Shown: piece by piece, positions 1 to 5,864 of the stretch
How positions within the stretch are numbered: the stretch's first letter is position 1
Layout: every line of letters starts with the position of its first letter
Origin: an uncultured Collinsella sp.
Lineage (GTDB): Bacteria > Actinomycetota > Coriobacteriia > Coriobacteriales > Coriobacteriaceae
Direction of reading: 5' to 3'
DNA: 7,582 bases
Assembly: GCA_902469555.1 (NCBI GenBank)
Contig: CABRDB010000012.1
Span: 1-7,582 of the forward strand
Position numbers and translations under genes: made by a program
The notes under the pieces: generated by a model
Told to the model about the DNA's origin: nothing
Seen by the model: only the letters and a program-made list of their open reading frames with translations
The model's database searches: none

Positions 1-1651
1 CGCCGCCGATAACGGCAACGTTGCGCTCGCCGTCGTTGGCGATGGCCTGGGCGCGCAGCTTGGGCAGCACGGCGGTCATGGCCTCGCGGGCGGCCTTGAG
101 CTTGCTGGCGCGGATCTGGGCGCCCTCGGGCTCGTAGAATGCACGCTCGCAGGCACGGCCGCAGGGATGCGGGCAGATGGTGCCGGTAATGAACGGCAGG
201 GCGTTGCGCTCGATGATGATGTTGAGTGCGTCCTCGTAGCGGCCCTCGTCAACAGCCGCTAGATAGGCGGGAATATCCTGCTGGATGGGGCAGCTCGTGC
301 GGCACGGCGTGGTAAAGCAGTCGGAAAGCGGGCTCTTGCCGGCGACCTTGCGGTCGGGCAGCGGGCGCAGCGGCTTCTTGTAGAGCGGGTTGGTGAGCGA
401 GTCGGTCTGGATCGCCGTCACGGCCTCGAGCGAAACGCCCGCGAACGGCTTGCCGTCCAGATCGGTAAACTCGCCGGCCATCTGGCTAAAGCGCTCGTAG
501 CCACCGGGCTTGAGCACGTCGGTCGCCAGGGTGACGGGCCAAATGCCGGCATCGTACAGGGCACGGATGTTGTAGACCGTGGCACCGCCGGAGTAGCTGA
601 TGCGCAGCTTGCCATCGAACTGCTCGGTAATGCGGCGGGCGGCCTCGATGGTCAGCGAGAACAGCGAACGGCCGGACATGTACATCTCGGTAGAAGGCAG
701 CTCGTTCCTCGTCACGTCGACGGGGAACGTGTTGGTCAGCTTGACGCCAAACTCCAGGCCGCGCTCGGCGCACAGGGCAATCAGGCGCTCGAACATGGGC
801 ACGGCGTCGGCCCACTGCAGGTCCTCGCGGAAGTGCGTGTCATCGAAGACGATGTAGTCAAAGCCCAGCTCATTCAGACGCTGGCGGGCAAACTCATAGC
901 CCAGCAGCGTGGGGTTGCACTTGATGTAGGTGTTGAGGCCCTTCTCGGTGATGAGGTAGGTCGCGATGCGCTCGATTTCCGCCGGCGGGCAGCCATGCAG
1001 CGTGGACTCGGTGATGGAGTTGGAGACGCGCGCCGGGATGGACTCGACAAACGCGGCATCGACATGCTCAAACTTGTCCAGGTTAGCGAGCGCCCACGTG
1101 CGGCACTCGTTCCAGACGTCGGAGCCGCTGGCGTCCTTCATGCCCTCGATGTAGGCGTCGACCTTGGGGCTCTTAATACCCTCGAGGTCATAACCCACGG
1201 ACATGTTGAAGACAAAGCCGTCCGGGCTACCCAGACCGTACTCGCGAGCGATCAGGTGGCAGGCAAACCATGCCTTCACGTACTCGGCAAAGGCCTGCGG
1301 AACCTCGAGCTCGGTCGACCACTCGCAGTTGTAGCACTCGTCCTGCGCCACAATGCAGGGCTTGTTGACGCAACGGGAAAGCTCCTCGCCGTCCATAACC
1401 TGGACGGTCTTGAGCTCAAAGAAGCGAGAGCCTGCCACGTAGGATGCCACGATGTTCTGGGCAAGCTGCGTATTGGGACCGGCGGCCGGGCCAAACGGGG
1501 TCTCGATGCGCTCGTCAAAAATGGGAAGCGCGCCCCCCTGGTTGGTCGTGACCATCTTGCGCACGCCAAAGATGGCGTCCTGGGTCTTGTGCTCCTCGAT
1601 GATCCAGTTCATCAGCTGCGAAAACGGGATCGGCCTCATGATGTCGCTCAT
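1..1651 (-). CDS. ygfK: YgfK-type iron-sulfur flavoprotein (putative selenate reductase subunit), N-terminal half, partial
   Basis: The 550 codons visible before the window edge align closely with E. coli YgfK (about 1030 aa), starting with MSDIMRPIPF, so roughly half the protein is present. Residues 1-430 form the YgfK-specific region, with PFGPAAGPNTQLAQNI (near 52) and LHGCPP (near 219), perhaps a derived dihydroorotate-dehydrogenase-like barrel. Cys445-x4-Cys450-x3-Cys454 and Cys493-x3-Cys497-x3-Cys501 match the GltD/dihydropyrimidine-dehydrogenase [4Fe-4S] module. The sequence stops inside VAVIGG, the start of an FAD/NAD(P)H Rossmann motif, so an oxidoreductase module and probably C-terminal ferredoxin clusters lie outside. 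The start at 1651 is set by GAGAGGA (1659-1665) six to seven bases upstream; Met5 is an alternative. It is last in the visible operon. E. coli ygfK has been implicated in selenate reduction and anaerobic purine breakdown; the chemistry is uncertain. No frameshift is seen. Confidence 0.93.
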   Translation of the reverse strand, partial: MSDIMRPIPFSQLMNWIIEEHKTQDAIFGVRKMVTTNQGGALPIFDERIETPFGPAAGPNTQLAQNIVASYVAGSRFFELKTVQVMDGEELSRCVNKPCIVAQDECYNCEWSTELEVPQAFAEYVKAWFACHLIAREYGLGSPDGFVFNMSVGYDLEGIKSPKVDAYIEGMKDASGSDVWNECRTWALANLDKFEHVDAAFVESIPARVSNSITESTLHGCPPAEIERIATYLITEKGLNTYIKCNPTLLGYEFARQRLNELGFDYIVFDDTHFREDLQWADAVPMFERLIALCAERGLEFGVKLTNTFPVDVTRNELPSTEMYMSGRSLFSLTIEAARRITEQFDGKLRISYSGGATVYNIRALYDAGIWPVTLATDVLKPGGYERFSQMAGEFTDLDGKPFAGVSLEAVTAIQTDSLTNPLYKKPLRPLPDRKVAGKSPLSDCFTTPCRTSCPIQQDIPAYLAAVDEGRYEDALNIIIERNALPFITGTICPHPCGRACERAFYEPEGAQIRASKLKAAREAMTAVLPKLRAQAIANDGERNVAVIGG

Positions 1652-1670
1652 AGTGAGCTCCTCTCTGTAA

Positions 1671-1746
1671 CGCCCGGCGAGACCGCGCGGCGGGCGCAAA
1701 TACGGTGTAGCGCTAGCACAGCGCCGGCGACCCCGCGGAGGTCGCC
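1671..1746 (-). other. Small stem-loops in the ssnA-ygfK spacer
   Basis: Two short perfect inverted repeats lie between the main hairpin and the ygfK ribosome binding site. One is GGCGACC/GGTCGCC (1726-1732 with 1740-1746, 7-nt loop). The other is CGCCCG/CGGGCG (1671-1676 with 1691-1696). An 8-bp palindrome TAGCGCTA lies between them (1708-1715). None is followed by a T-run, so they are not canonical terminators. They may fold in the intercistronic mRNA, but GC-rich DNA yields such stems by chance, so this is modest evidence. Confidence 0.35.
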
Positions 1747-1750
1747 TATA

Positions 1751-1784
1751 CGCGCGTCGGATGCGGCGAAACATCCGACGCGCG
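1751..1784 (-). repeat. Long intercistronic hairpin A, 3' of ssnA
   Basis: A perfect 13-bp inverted repeat, CGCGCGTCGGATG and CATCCGACGCGCG, with an 8-nt loop (TTTCGCCG on the transcribed strand). It starts 15 nt after the ssnA stop codon. The bases after it (TATAGGCG on the minus strand) contain no T-tract, so a standard intrinsic terminator is unlikely and read-through to ygfK is expected. It resembles hairpin B at 3303-3334 in position, loop length and loop core TCGCC. A role in mRNA processing or 3'-end protection is inferred. Confidence 0.75.
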
Positions 1785-1799
1785 CGAATCTACTTGTAA

Positions 1800-3155
1800 T
1801 TAGTAGGCGCGATCGTTGAGCGTGCTCCAGAGCTTCTTGGACTCGGCCATGGTCCACGCGTTGATCTTGTCCTCATCAATGCCAACGAACTCGCGATCCT
1901 TGTACAGGACGCGGCCGTTGATGATGGTGGTGCGGCAGTTTTTGCCCATCATGCCAAAGAGCATGTGGCCGTCGATATTCTCCTCGCTCAGCGGCGTAAA
2001 GGGCTTGTAGTCCATAACGATGACGTCGGCGGCAGCGCCGGCCTCGAGCACACCGAGCTTGCGATCGAAGTACTTGCTCGCCATCTTGGCGTTGTTCTCG
2101 AACAGCATGGTCATGGCCTCGCACCAGCCCACGTTGGGCATGGCGGCGTTGTGGCGCTGAATGATCAGGAAGACCTTGAGGCTCTCGAGCATATCGTGGG
2201 TGTAGGCGTCGGTGCCCATGCACACGGGGATGCCGCGGCGGAAGAACTCGAGCACGGGGGCGCAGCCCACGGCGTTGCCCATATTGGATTCGGGGTTGTT
2301 GACGAGCCAGGTGCCGGACTCCTTGACGATATCCATCTCGGCAGGCGTCACGTGAATGCAGTGGCCCAGCATGGTATCGGGACCCAGCAGGTTGTGCTGC
2401 AGCAGGCGCTCGACGGGGCTGATGCCACCGCGGTTGAGGCGGGAGTCCCACACGTCATTCATGCCCTCGCACACATGGATGTGGAAGCCGGTCAGGCCGT
2501 TGTTGGCCTCGGCCATCTTGTCCATGGTCTCGTCCGACAGCGTAAAGGTGGCGTGACCGCCAAACATGGCGGCGATCATGTGGTTGTCGTTATCGCGACG
2601 CTCCTTGGCGGCCCACTGGGCAAATTCGGCGTTCTCGGCAATGGCCTGGTCGCATTTTTCCTGGCCGCGGCGATCGGAGACCTCGTAGCACAGGCACGAA
2701 CGCATGCCCAGCTCCTGAGCGGCGTCCTTAATGGTAAAGAGGCTACCCGGAATCTCGCAGAAGCTCGCATGGTGATCGAAAATCGTGGTGACGCCATCGC
2801 GGATAGAGTCCAAAATCGTGGCATAGGCGCTGGCCTTGGTGCCGTCGAGCGTCAGGTTGTCGTCGATCTTCCACCACTGCTGCTCAAGATTCTCCAGGAA
2901 GTTGGTGGGGTTGCAGCCCTTAATGGCAAGGCCGCGGGCCAGACCCGAGTAAATGTGGGTGTGGCAGTTAATGAGTCCGGGCATGATGAGGTTGCCCCGG
3001 GCGTCGACGTACTCGGCATCCGGGTACTTGACCTTGAGCTCGCACTCGGGGCCCACTTCGACGATCGTATCTCCGTCAATGGCGACTGCACCGTTTGGAA
3101 TGAACGGGGTCTGAGCATTGCGGGTAAAGACAGAACCGTTAGCGACCAGAAGCAT
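1800..3155 (-). CDS. ssnA: SsnA-family metal-dependent amidohydrolase
   Basis: A complete 451-aa member of the amidohydrolase superfamily (ATZ/TRZ, guanine-deaminase-like branch), close in length to E. coli SsnA (442 aa). Metal-site motifs are present: His65-Thr-His67 after MPGLINC, His227-x2-Glu230 in HIHVCEG, His265/His268 in GHCIH, and Asp316 in MGTDAYTHD. An SsnA-like DHHAS motif lies near 127-131 and NNPESNMGN near 286-294. The C-terminal LEAGAAADVIVMD is the usual beta-sandwich return. It probably hydrolyses a C-N bond in a purine-derived intermediate in the cytoplasm; the exact substrate is unproven. The start at 3155 gives MLLVANG, matching E. coli MLILKN, with GAAGGGAG upstream. It lies between the permease gene (195 bp upstream) and ygfK (148 bp downstream), consistent with one operon. 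Confidence 0.94.
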   Translation of the reverse strand: MLLVANGSVFTRNAQTPFIPNGAVAIDGDTIVEVGPECELKVKYPDAEYVDARGNLIMPGLINCHTHIYSGLARGLAIKGCNPTNFLENLEQQWWKIDDNLTLDGTKASAYATILDSIRDGVTTIFDHHASFCEIPGSLFTIKDAAQELGMRSCLCYEVSDRRGQEKCDQAIAENAEFAQWAAKERRDNDNHMIAAMFGGHATFTLSDETMDKMAEANNGLTGFHIHVCEGMNDVWDSRLNRGGISPVERLLQHNLLGPDTMLGHCIHVTPAEMDIVKESGTWLVNNPESNMGNAVGCAPVLEFFRRGIPVCMGTDAYTHDMLESLKVFLIIQRHNAAMPNVGWCEAMTMLFENNAKMASKYFDRKLGVLEAGAAADVIVMDYKPFTPLSEENIDGHMLFGMMGKNCRTTIINGRVLYKDREFVGIDEDKINAWTMAESKKLWSTLNDRAY

Positions 3156-3160
3156 GGATG

Positions 3161-3168
3161 CTCCCTTC
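3161..3168 (-). promoter_or_regulatory. Ribosome binding site that fixes the ssnA start
   Basis: The minus strand reads GAAGGGAG, followed by a 5-nt spacer and the ATG at 3155. An in-frame ATG at 3173 would add six residues (MSKGAS) but has only CCCCGCCTCTG in front of it. The shorter protein also matches the N-terminus of E. coli SsnA. Confidence 0.8.
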
Positions 3169-3172
3169 GACA

Positions 3173-3198
3173 TCAGAGGCGGGGTTTGACACCTCTGA
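3173..3198 (-). repeat. Stem-loop in the ssnA leader, next to the ribosome binding site
   Basis: TCAGAGG (3173-3179) pairs perfectly with CCTCTGA (3192-3198) around a 12-nt loop. On the mRNA this 7-bp stem ends four bases before the ssnA Shine-Dalgarno site. It could affect translation or mark a processing site. Only the pairing is seen; any function is inferred. Confidence 0.4.
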
Positions 3199-3233
3199 CA
3201 TGGCGGAGTGCGAAGCGCCGGCCTACACCGGAA

Positions 3234-3299
3234 ACGGGCCCTCTCCCGTCAACGCTTCACCAAAGGGACAAACCCTTTGAAGTGCGGCTTGGCGCCGCA
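3234..3299 (-). other. Cluster of small stem-loops in the permease-ssnA spacer
   Basis: Three further inverted repeats fill this gene-free spacer. They are ACGGG/CCCGT (3234-3238 with 3245-3249), CAAAGGG/CCCTTTG (3261-3267 with 3273-3279, with CTTC 3255-3258 and GAAG 3279-3282 able to lengthen or shift the stem), and TGCGGC/GCCGCA (3283-3288 with 3294-3299). None has a U-tract in the transcribed direction. No reading frame or convincing internal promoter is seen in 3156-3350. Confidence 0.4.
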
Positions 3300-3302
3300 T
3301 AG

Positions 3303-3334
3303 CGTCGGCGGACGAGGCGATGCGTCCGCCGACG
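3303..3334 (-). repeat. Long intercistronic hairpin B, 3' of the permease gene
   Basis: A perfect 12-bp inverted repeat, CGTCGGCGGACG and CGTCCGCCGACG, with an 8-nt loop (CATCGCCT on the transcribed strand). It begins 16 nt after the permease stop codon. No T-run follows. The loop-proximal arms and the TCGCC loop core match hairpin A at 1751-1784, with two base-pair swaps that preserve pairing. This suggests two copies of one structural element rather than chance. Confidence 0.75.
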
Positions 3335-3350
3335 AATAGCACCGAATTGG

Positions 3351-4745
3351 TTACTTCTTGCTCTCGGGCAAGACCAGATCCACGGCAGCGTCCTTGGCAG
3401 CATCGATGTGCTGAGCCACGACCGGCGTCTGCGGAAGGATCAGATTGAGCACGATGGCCATGATGGCGGTGGGGGTCACGGCGTTGGAGCCGATGACGGT
3501 GGACACCCAGGTGGGCATACCCTCGCCGGCAAGGCAGCCGCTGGCCATCCAGATACCCAGGCCAAAGACGACGGAGGTACCGACGATGGTGGTAGTGCGC
3601 TGCGTGAGGCCCTCGCGGGTGAACATGCGCACGCCGTTCATGGTGATGGTGCCAAAGACGCCGACGGTCGCGCCGCCGATGACGGGCTGCGGGATAGCGG
3701 AAAGGACGGCAGAGAGCTGCGGGAACAGGCCGGCGATGGCAAAGACGGCCGCGATGATCACAAAGACCCACTTGTTGACGACCTTGTTGGAGCAGATGAT
3801 GCCCACGTTCTGGCCAAGGGCGCTGGTGGGAAGACCGCCCAGCAGGCCGCCGACCATAGAGGTGAGGCCCTGGGACACGATAGCGCCGGAGAGCTCGCGC
3901 TCGGTGGGCATACGGTCGATGGAGCCCAGGCAGGCGGCGGAGACGTCACCGATAACCTGGATGGCAACCATGGGGAACACGACGGCGAGGGTAATGCAGA
4001 CCTCGGGATCAAACTCGAGCGCGTAGGGCATGAGCTTGGGGAGGGCAAAGACTTGAGCGGTGGCGACGCTGGAGAAGTCGATCATGCCAAAGGGGATCGA
4101 AACGATCATGCCGACGATCATGCCAAAGAACACGGATCCCAGCTTGAGCGTGCCCTTGCCAAAGTTGGCGAGCGCAAAGACCACGGCGAAGGTGATAAGA
4201 GCGACGCACCAGGCCTGCGGAGTGCCCCACAGCGGCGTGCCCATACCGCCGGCCATATACTTGACGGCCGTGGGATAGAGTGAGACGCCAATGGAGAAGA
4301 TGACCGTACCGGTCACGACGGGCGGGAACAGCCACTTAATCTTGCTGTAGGCCAGACCAAAGAGGACCGCGACGGCGCCGCCGACGATCTCGCCGCCCAG
4401 CAGAGCACCAAAGCTAAAGCCCGAGGCACCCATGGCCTGCAGGGCCGGCAGGAACGCGAACGAAACGCCCATGACGATGGGCAGGCCGCCGCCGATGCGA
4501 CGGAAGGGAGCGAAGGCCTGAAGGGCCGTATCGATCGCCGAAAGAATGAGCGCAACCTGAATGATGTCGGTGCTCTGCTGGCTATTAAAGCCGTAGACGC
4601 CGGCCATGATGACAGCCGGGGTGATGATACCGGCAAACGAAGCCAGTACGTGCTGAAGGGCACACGGGATCATTTCCTTAACGGGAGGCATGCCTTCACG
4701 AGTGAACAGGGCTTCAGTGCCGTTCGTAACCGTCTCCTGGGTCAT
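3351..4745 (-). CDS. NCS2-family uracil/xanthine/urate permease
   Basis: A 464-aa polytopic membrane protein with the length and hydrophobic pattern of nucleobase-ascorbate transporters (XanQ, UacT, UapA, PucJ/K). It is a proton-coupled purine importer by family, in the cytoplasmic membrane. Visible landmarks are ALQHVLASF in TM1 (His32), GVSFAF in TM3 (Ser95 where XanQ has Asn93), VIGD in TM8 (Asp267) and the signature QNVGIICSNK (Gln312-Asn313). The residues aligned with the essential acids Glu272 and Asp304 of XanQ are Gln263 and Gln292, which is unusual. Substrate cannot be fixed from sequence; xanthine or urate fits the neighbours ssnA and ygfK. ATG at 4745 has GGTGG five bases upstream, with GAGG further back. 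It is first in the operon, divergent from the regulator at 5096. Confidence 0.92.
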   Translation of the reverse strand: MTQETVTNGTEALFTREGMPPVKEMIPCALQHVLASFAGIITPAVIMAGVYGFNSQQSTDIIQVALILSAIDTALQAFAPFRRIGGGLPIVMGVSFAFLPALQAMGASGFSFGALLGGEIVGGAVAVLFGLAYSKIKWLFPPVVTGTVIFSIGVSLYPTAVKYMAGGMGTPLWGTPQAWCVALITFAVVFALANFGKGTLKLGSVFFGMIVGMIVSIPFGMIDFSSVATAQVFALPKLMPYALEFDPEVCITLAVVFPMVAIQVIGDVSAACLGSIDRMPTERELSGAIVSQGLTSMVGGLLGGLPTSALGQNVGIICSNKVVNKWVFVIIAAVFAIAGLFPQLSAVLSAIPQPVIGGATVGVFGTITMNGVRMFTREGLTQRTTTIVGTSVVFGLGIWMASGCLAGEGMPTWVSTVIGSNAVTPTAIMAIVLNLILPQTPVVAQHIDAAKDAAVDLVLPESKK

Positions 4746-4831
4746 TTGACCACCAATCCTCGAAATAGTTGTTTCGCATCTAACGCTCTATTGTGACGCA
4801 GTGCGGGGTTGAGGTTGTGCCTTCGTTGCAT

Positions 4832-4860
4832 ATCGTATTAAAGATGATTCTCATTCTCAA
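4832..4860 (-). promoter_or_regulatory. Sigma70-type promoter of the permease-ssnA-ygfK operon
   Basis: The minus strand reads TTGAGA (4855-4860, five of six to TTGACA), a 17-nt spacer, then TACGAT (4832-4837, four of six to TATAAT). An A/T-rich stretch resembling an UP element lies just upstream (4861-4880). Transcription would start near 4825, giving a leader of about 80 nt. Confidence 0.6.
4840..4858 (-). promoter_or_regulatory. Fur-like operator within the promoter spacer
   Basis: The minus strand carries GAGAAT-GAGAAT-C-ATCTTT. Aligned with the Fur box GATAAT-GATAAT-C-ATTATC this gives 14 of 19 matches, with both left hexamers at 5 of 6. It overlaps the -35 element and fills the spacer, where a bound repressor would block RNA polymerase. 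Whether this organism has a Fur protein with this specificity is unknown. Confidence 0.35.
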
Positions 4861-5082
4861 TAATAATTTTTTGTTATCAGACTATTCTTCAGCTGAGATA
4901 ATGCATTTCCGCAGGTCAGGAAAGTGTCTGGTCAAAATAACATCTAACTTTTCTTTTGGTCAACCGTTTACCGCCAAATTCCTACCGTTCGTCTGTATTA
5001 CGCAATGTACCTGCGGATATACGAGATGAAGAGTAGCGTGTTACCATGAGAAAAAATTGTTATGAACCTTCCGATTTCACCC

Positions 5083-5089
5083 AAAGGAG
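5083..5089 (+). promoter_or_regulatory. Ribosome binding site that fixes the GTG start of the regulator
   Basis: AAAGGAG ends six bases before GTG at 5096. The in-frame TTG at 5090 touches the Shine-Dalgarno sequence with no spacer and so cannot be the start. Confidence 0.85.
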
Positions 5090-5095
5090 TTGCCC

Positions 5096-5752
5096 GTGAA
5101 CGAGACCGTACGTCGCTTTTTGCCGATGGTCGATTTCCTGGAGCAGATACTCGGTAAGAACAGCGAGATCGTCCTGCACGATTTCTCGGATCCCGACCAC
5201 GCCATCGTCGATATTCGCAACGGCATCGTGAGCGGCCGCAAGGTCGGCGGTCCCGCCACCGATCTGGCACTCAAGATCATGCACGACGCCAAGTATCGCG
5301 ACCTGCCGTTTATTACGGGCTACGAGGGGCGCGGTGCCGGCGGCAAGACGTTGGAGTCAGCGACGTACTTTATCCGCGAGAATGACGAGATCGTCGGTAT
5401 GCTCTGCGTCAACACCGATCTCTCGACCGTGCGCTCCATCAACGCCATGGCGCAGCAGCTCATGGCGTGCTTCGACGCGGCGCCGACGCGCACGGAGCCC
5501 GCCCCTATCGAGGTCGAAAGCCTTTCGGAGTCCACACAGGAGCTCATCGACCGCAGCATTGCCGAGTTGCTGAGCGCGCGCGGGCTGGATGTAGCGTCGC
5601 TTGGTCAGAGCGACCGCGTGGACGTCATTCGCCACCTCAACGGCAACGGGGTGTTCATGCTCAAGGGCGCCGTGGCCTGCGCCGCCACCTCGCTGGGCAT
5701 CTCGGAGCCCAGCGTCTACCGCTACCTGCAAAAAGTCCGCAAGGAGGGCTAA
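5096..5752 (+). CDS. YheO-type PAS/HTH transcriptional regulator (DauR-like family)
   Basis: A complete 218-aa cytoplasmic DNA-binding protein. Residues about 5-125 are a YheO-like PAS domain, with hallmark stretches EIVLHDFSDPDHAIVDIRNG (25-44), SGRKVGGPATDL (46-57) and ATYFIRENDEIVGMLCVNTD (89-108). Residues about 147-212 are an HTH_22 domain, ending in the helix-turn-helix AATSLGISEPSVYRYLQKVR. The size is typical for the family (E. coli YheO/DauR, about 240 aa). Members respond to small metabolites, but the ligand here is unknown. It is transcribed away from the permease operon across a shared 350-bp promoter region, the classic layout of a local regulator, so purine-linked control is inferred. 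The gene ends at a strong terminator and appears monocistronic. Confidence 0.92.
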   Translation: MNETVRRFLPMVDFLEQILGKNSEIVLHDFSDPDHAIVDIRNGIVSGRKVGGPATDLALKIMHDAKYRDLPFITGYEGRGAGGKTLESATYFIRENDEIVGMLCVNTDLSTVRSINAMAQQLMACFDAAPTRTEPAPIEVESLSESTQELIDRSIAELLSARGLDVASLGQSDRVDVIRHLNGNGVFMLKGAVACAATSLGISEPSVYRYLQKVRKEG

Positions 5753-5796
5753 CGAGCAAAATGGAGCGCGGCTCCACAAGCGATTCGTCACCTGAC

Positions 5797-5835
5797 AAAA
5801 GACCCTGCAGCTCGCACGCGCTGCAGGGTCTTTTT
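5797..5835. terminator. Bidirectional intrinsic terminator between the regulator and ridA
   Basis: A perfect 11-bp stem GACCCTGCAGC/GCTGCAGGGTC (5801-5811 with 5820-5830) has an 8-nt loop. It is flanked by AAAA on the left and TTTTT on the right. It therefore works as a U-tract terminator for the rightward regulator gene (ends 5752) and, on the other strand, for the leftward ridA gene (ends 5865). A small hairpin GGAGC/GCTCC (5763-5775) precedes it. Confidence 0.93.
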
Positions 5836-5864
5836 GCATGTCATGTTTAGTTGTGGCCAACGCC

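Larger units (their letters stand above)
4746..4963. repeat. Three copies of heptamer TGGTCAA
   Basis: TGGTCAA occurs at 4929-4935 and 4957-4963 on the plus strand, spaced 28 bp start to start. It occurs on the minus strand at 4746-4752, directly against the permease start codon. They could be half-sites for the divergent regulator, but the match is short and the third copy may be part of the ribosome binding site. Confidence 0.3.
4746..5095. other. AT-rich divergent regulatory region between permease and regulator genes
   Basis: This 350-bp gene-free stretch is clearly richer in A and T than its flanks. It holds a leftward promoter with an overlapping Fur-like array (4832-4860), three copies of the heptamer TGGTCAA, and a small inverted repeat CGAAA/TTTCG (4761-4765 with 4772-4776) in the permease leader. 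On the plus strand, candidates such as TATTAC (4996-5001) and TATACG (5018-5023) lack a good -35 partner, so no rightward promoter is called. Confidence 0.7.

Noticed and set aside
1751..1784. Hairpin A as a Rho-independent terminator of ssnA
   Set aside because: No U-rich tract follows the stem on the minus strand; the same holds for hairpin B at 3303-3334.
833..1819. Long plus-strand frame of 328 codons antisense to ygfK
   Set aside because: It lies opposite the well-matched YgfK frame, has the low-complexity composition typical of antisense frames in GC-rich DNA, and has no known family resemblance.
1965..3302. Plus-strand frame of 445 codons antisense to ssnA
   Set aside because: A codon-bias shadow: repetitive H/G/A/V/L/D composition, no ribosome binding site, and full overlap with a complete amidohydrolase with intact metal motifs.
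3408..4283. Plus-strand frame of 291 codons opposite the permease
   Set aside because: Extreme G/D/H/A content is the reverse reading of membrane-protein codons; the permease frame is clearly real.
4746..4830. Purine riboswitch in the permease leader
   Set aside because: The roughly 80-nt leader shows no purine-aptamer architecture that I can recognise, only a small CGAAA/TTTCG stem.
4990..5025. Rightward promoter for the regulator using TATTAC or TATACG
   Set aside because: Neither hexamer has an acceptable -35 element 16-18 bases upstream, so the call would be arbitrary.
4793..5029. Plus-strand 78-codon frame in the divergent spacer
   Set aside because: It crosses the leftward promoter, lacks a ribosome binding site and has no recognisable similarity.
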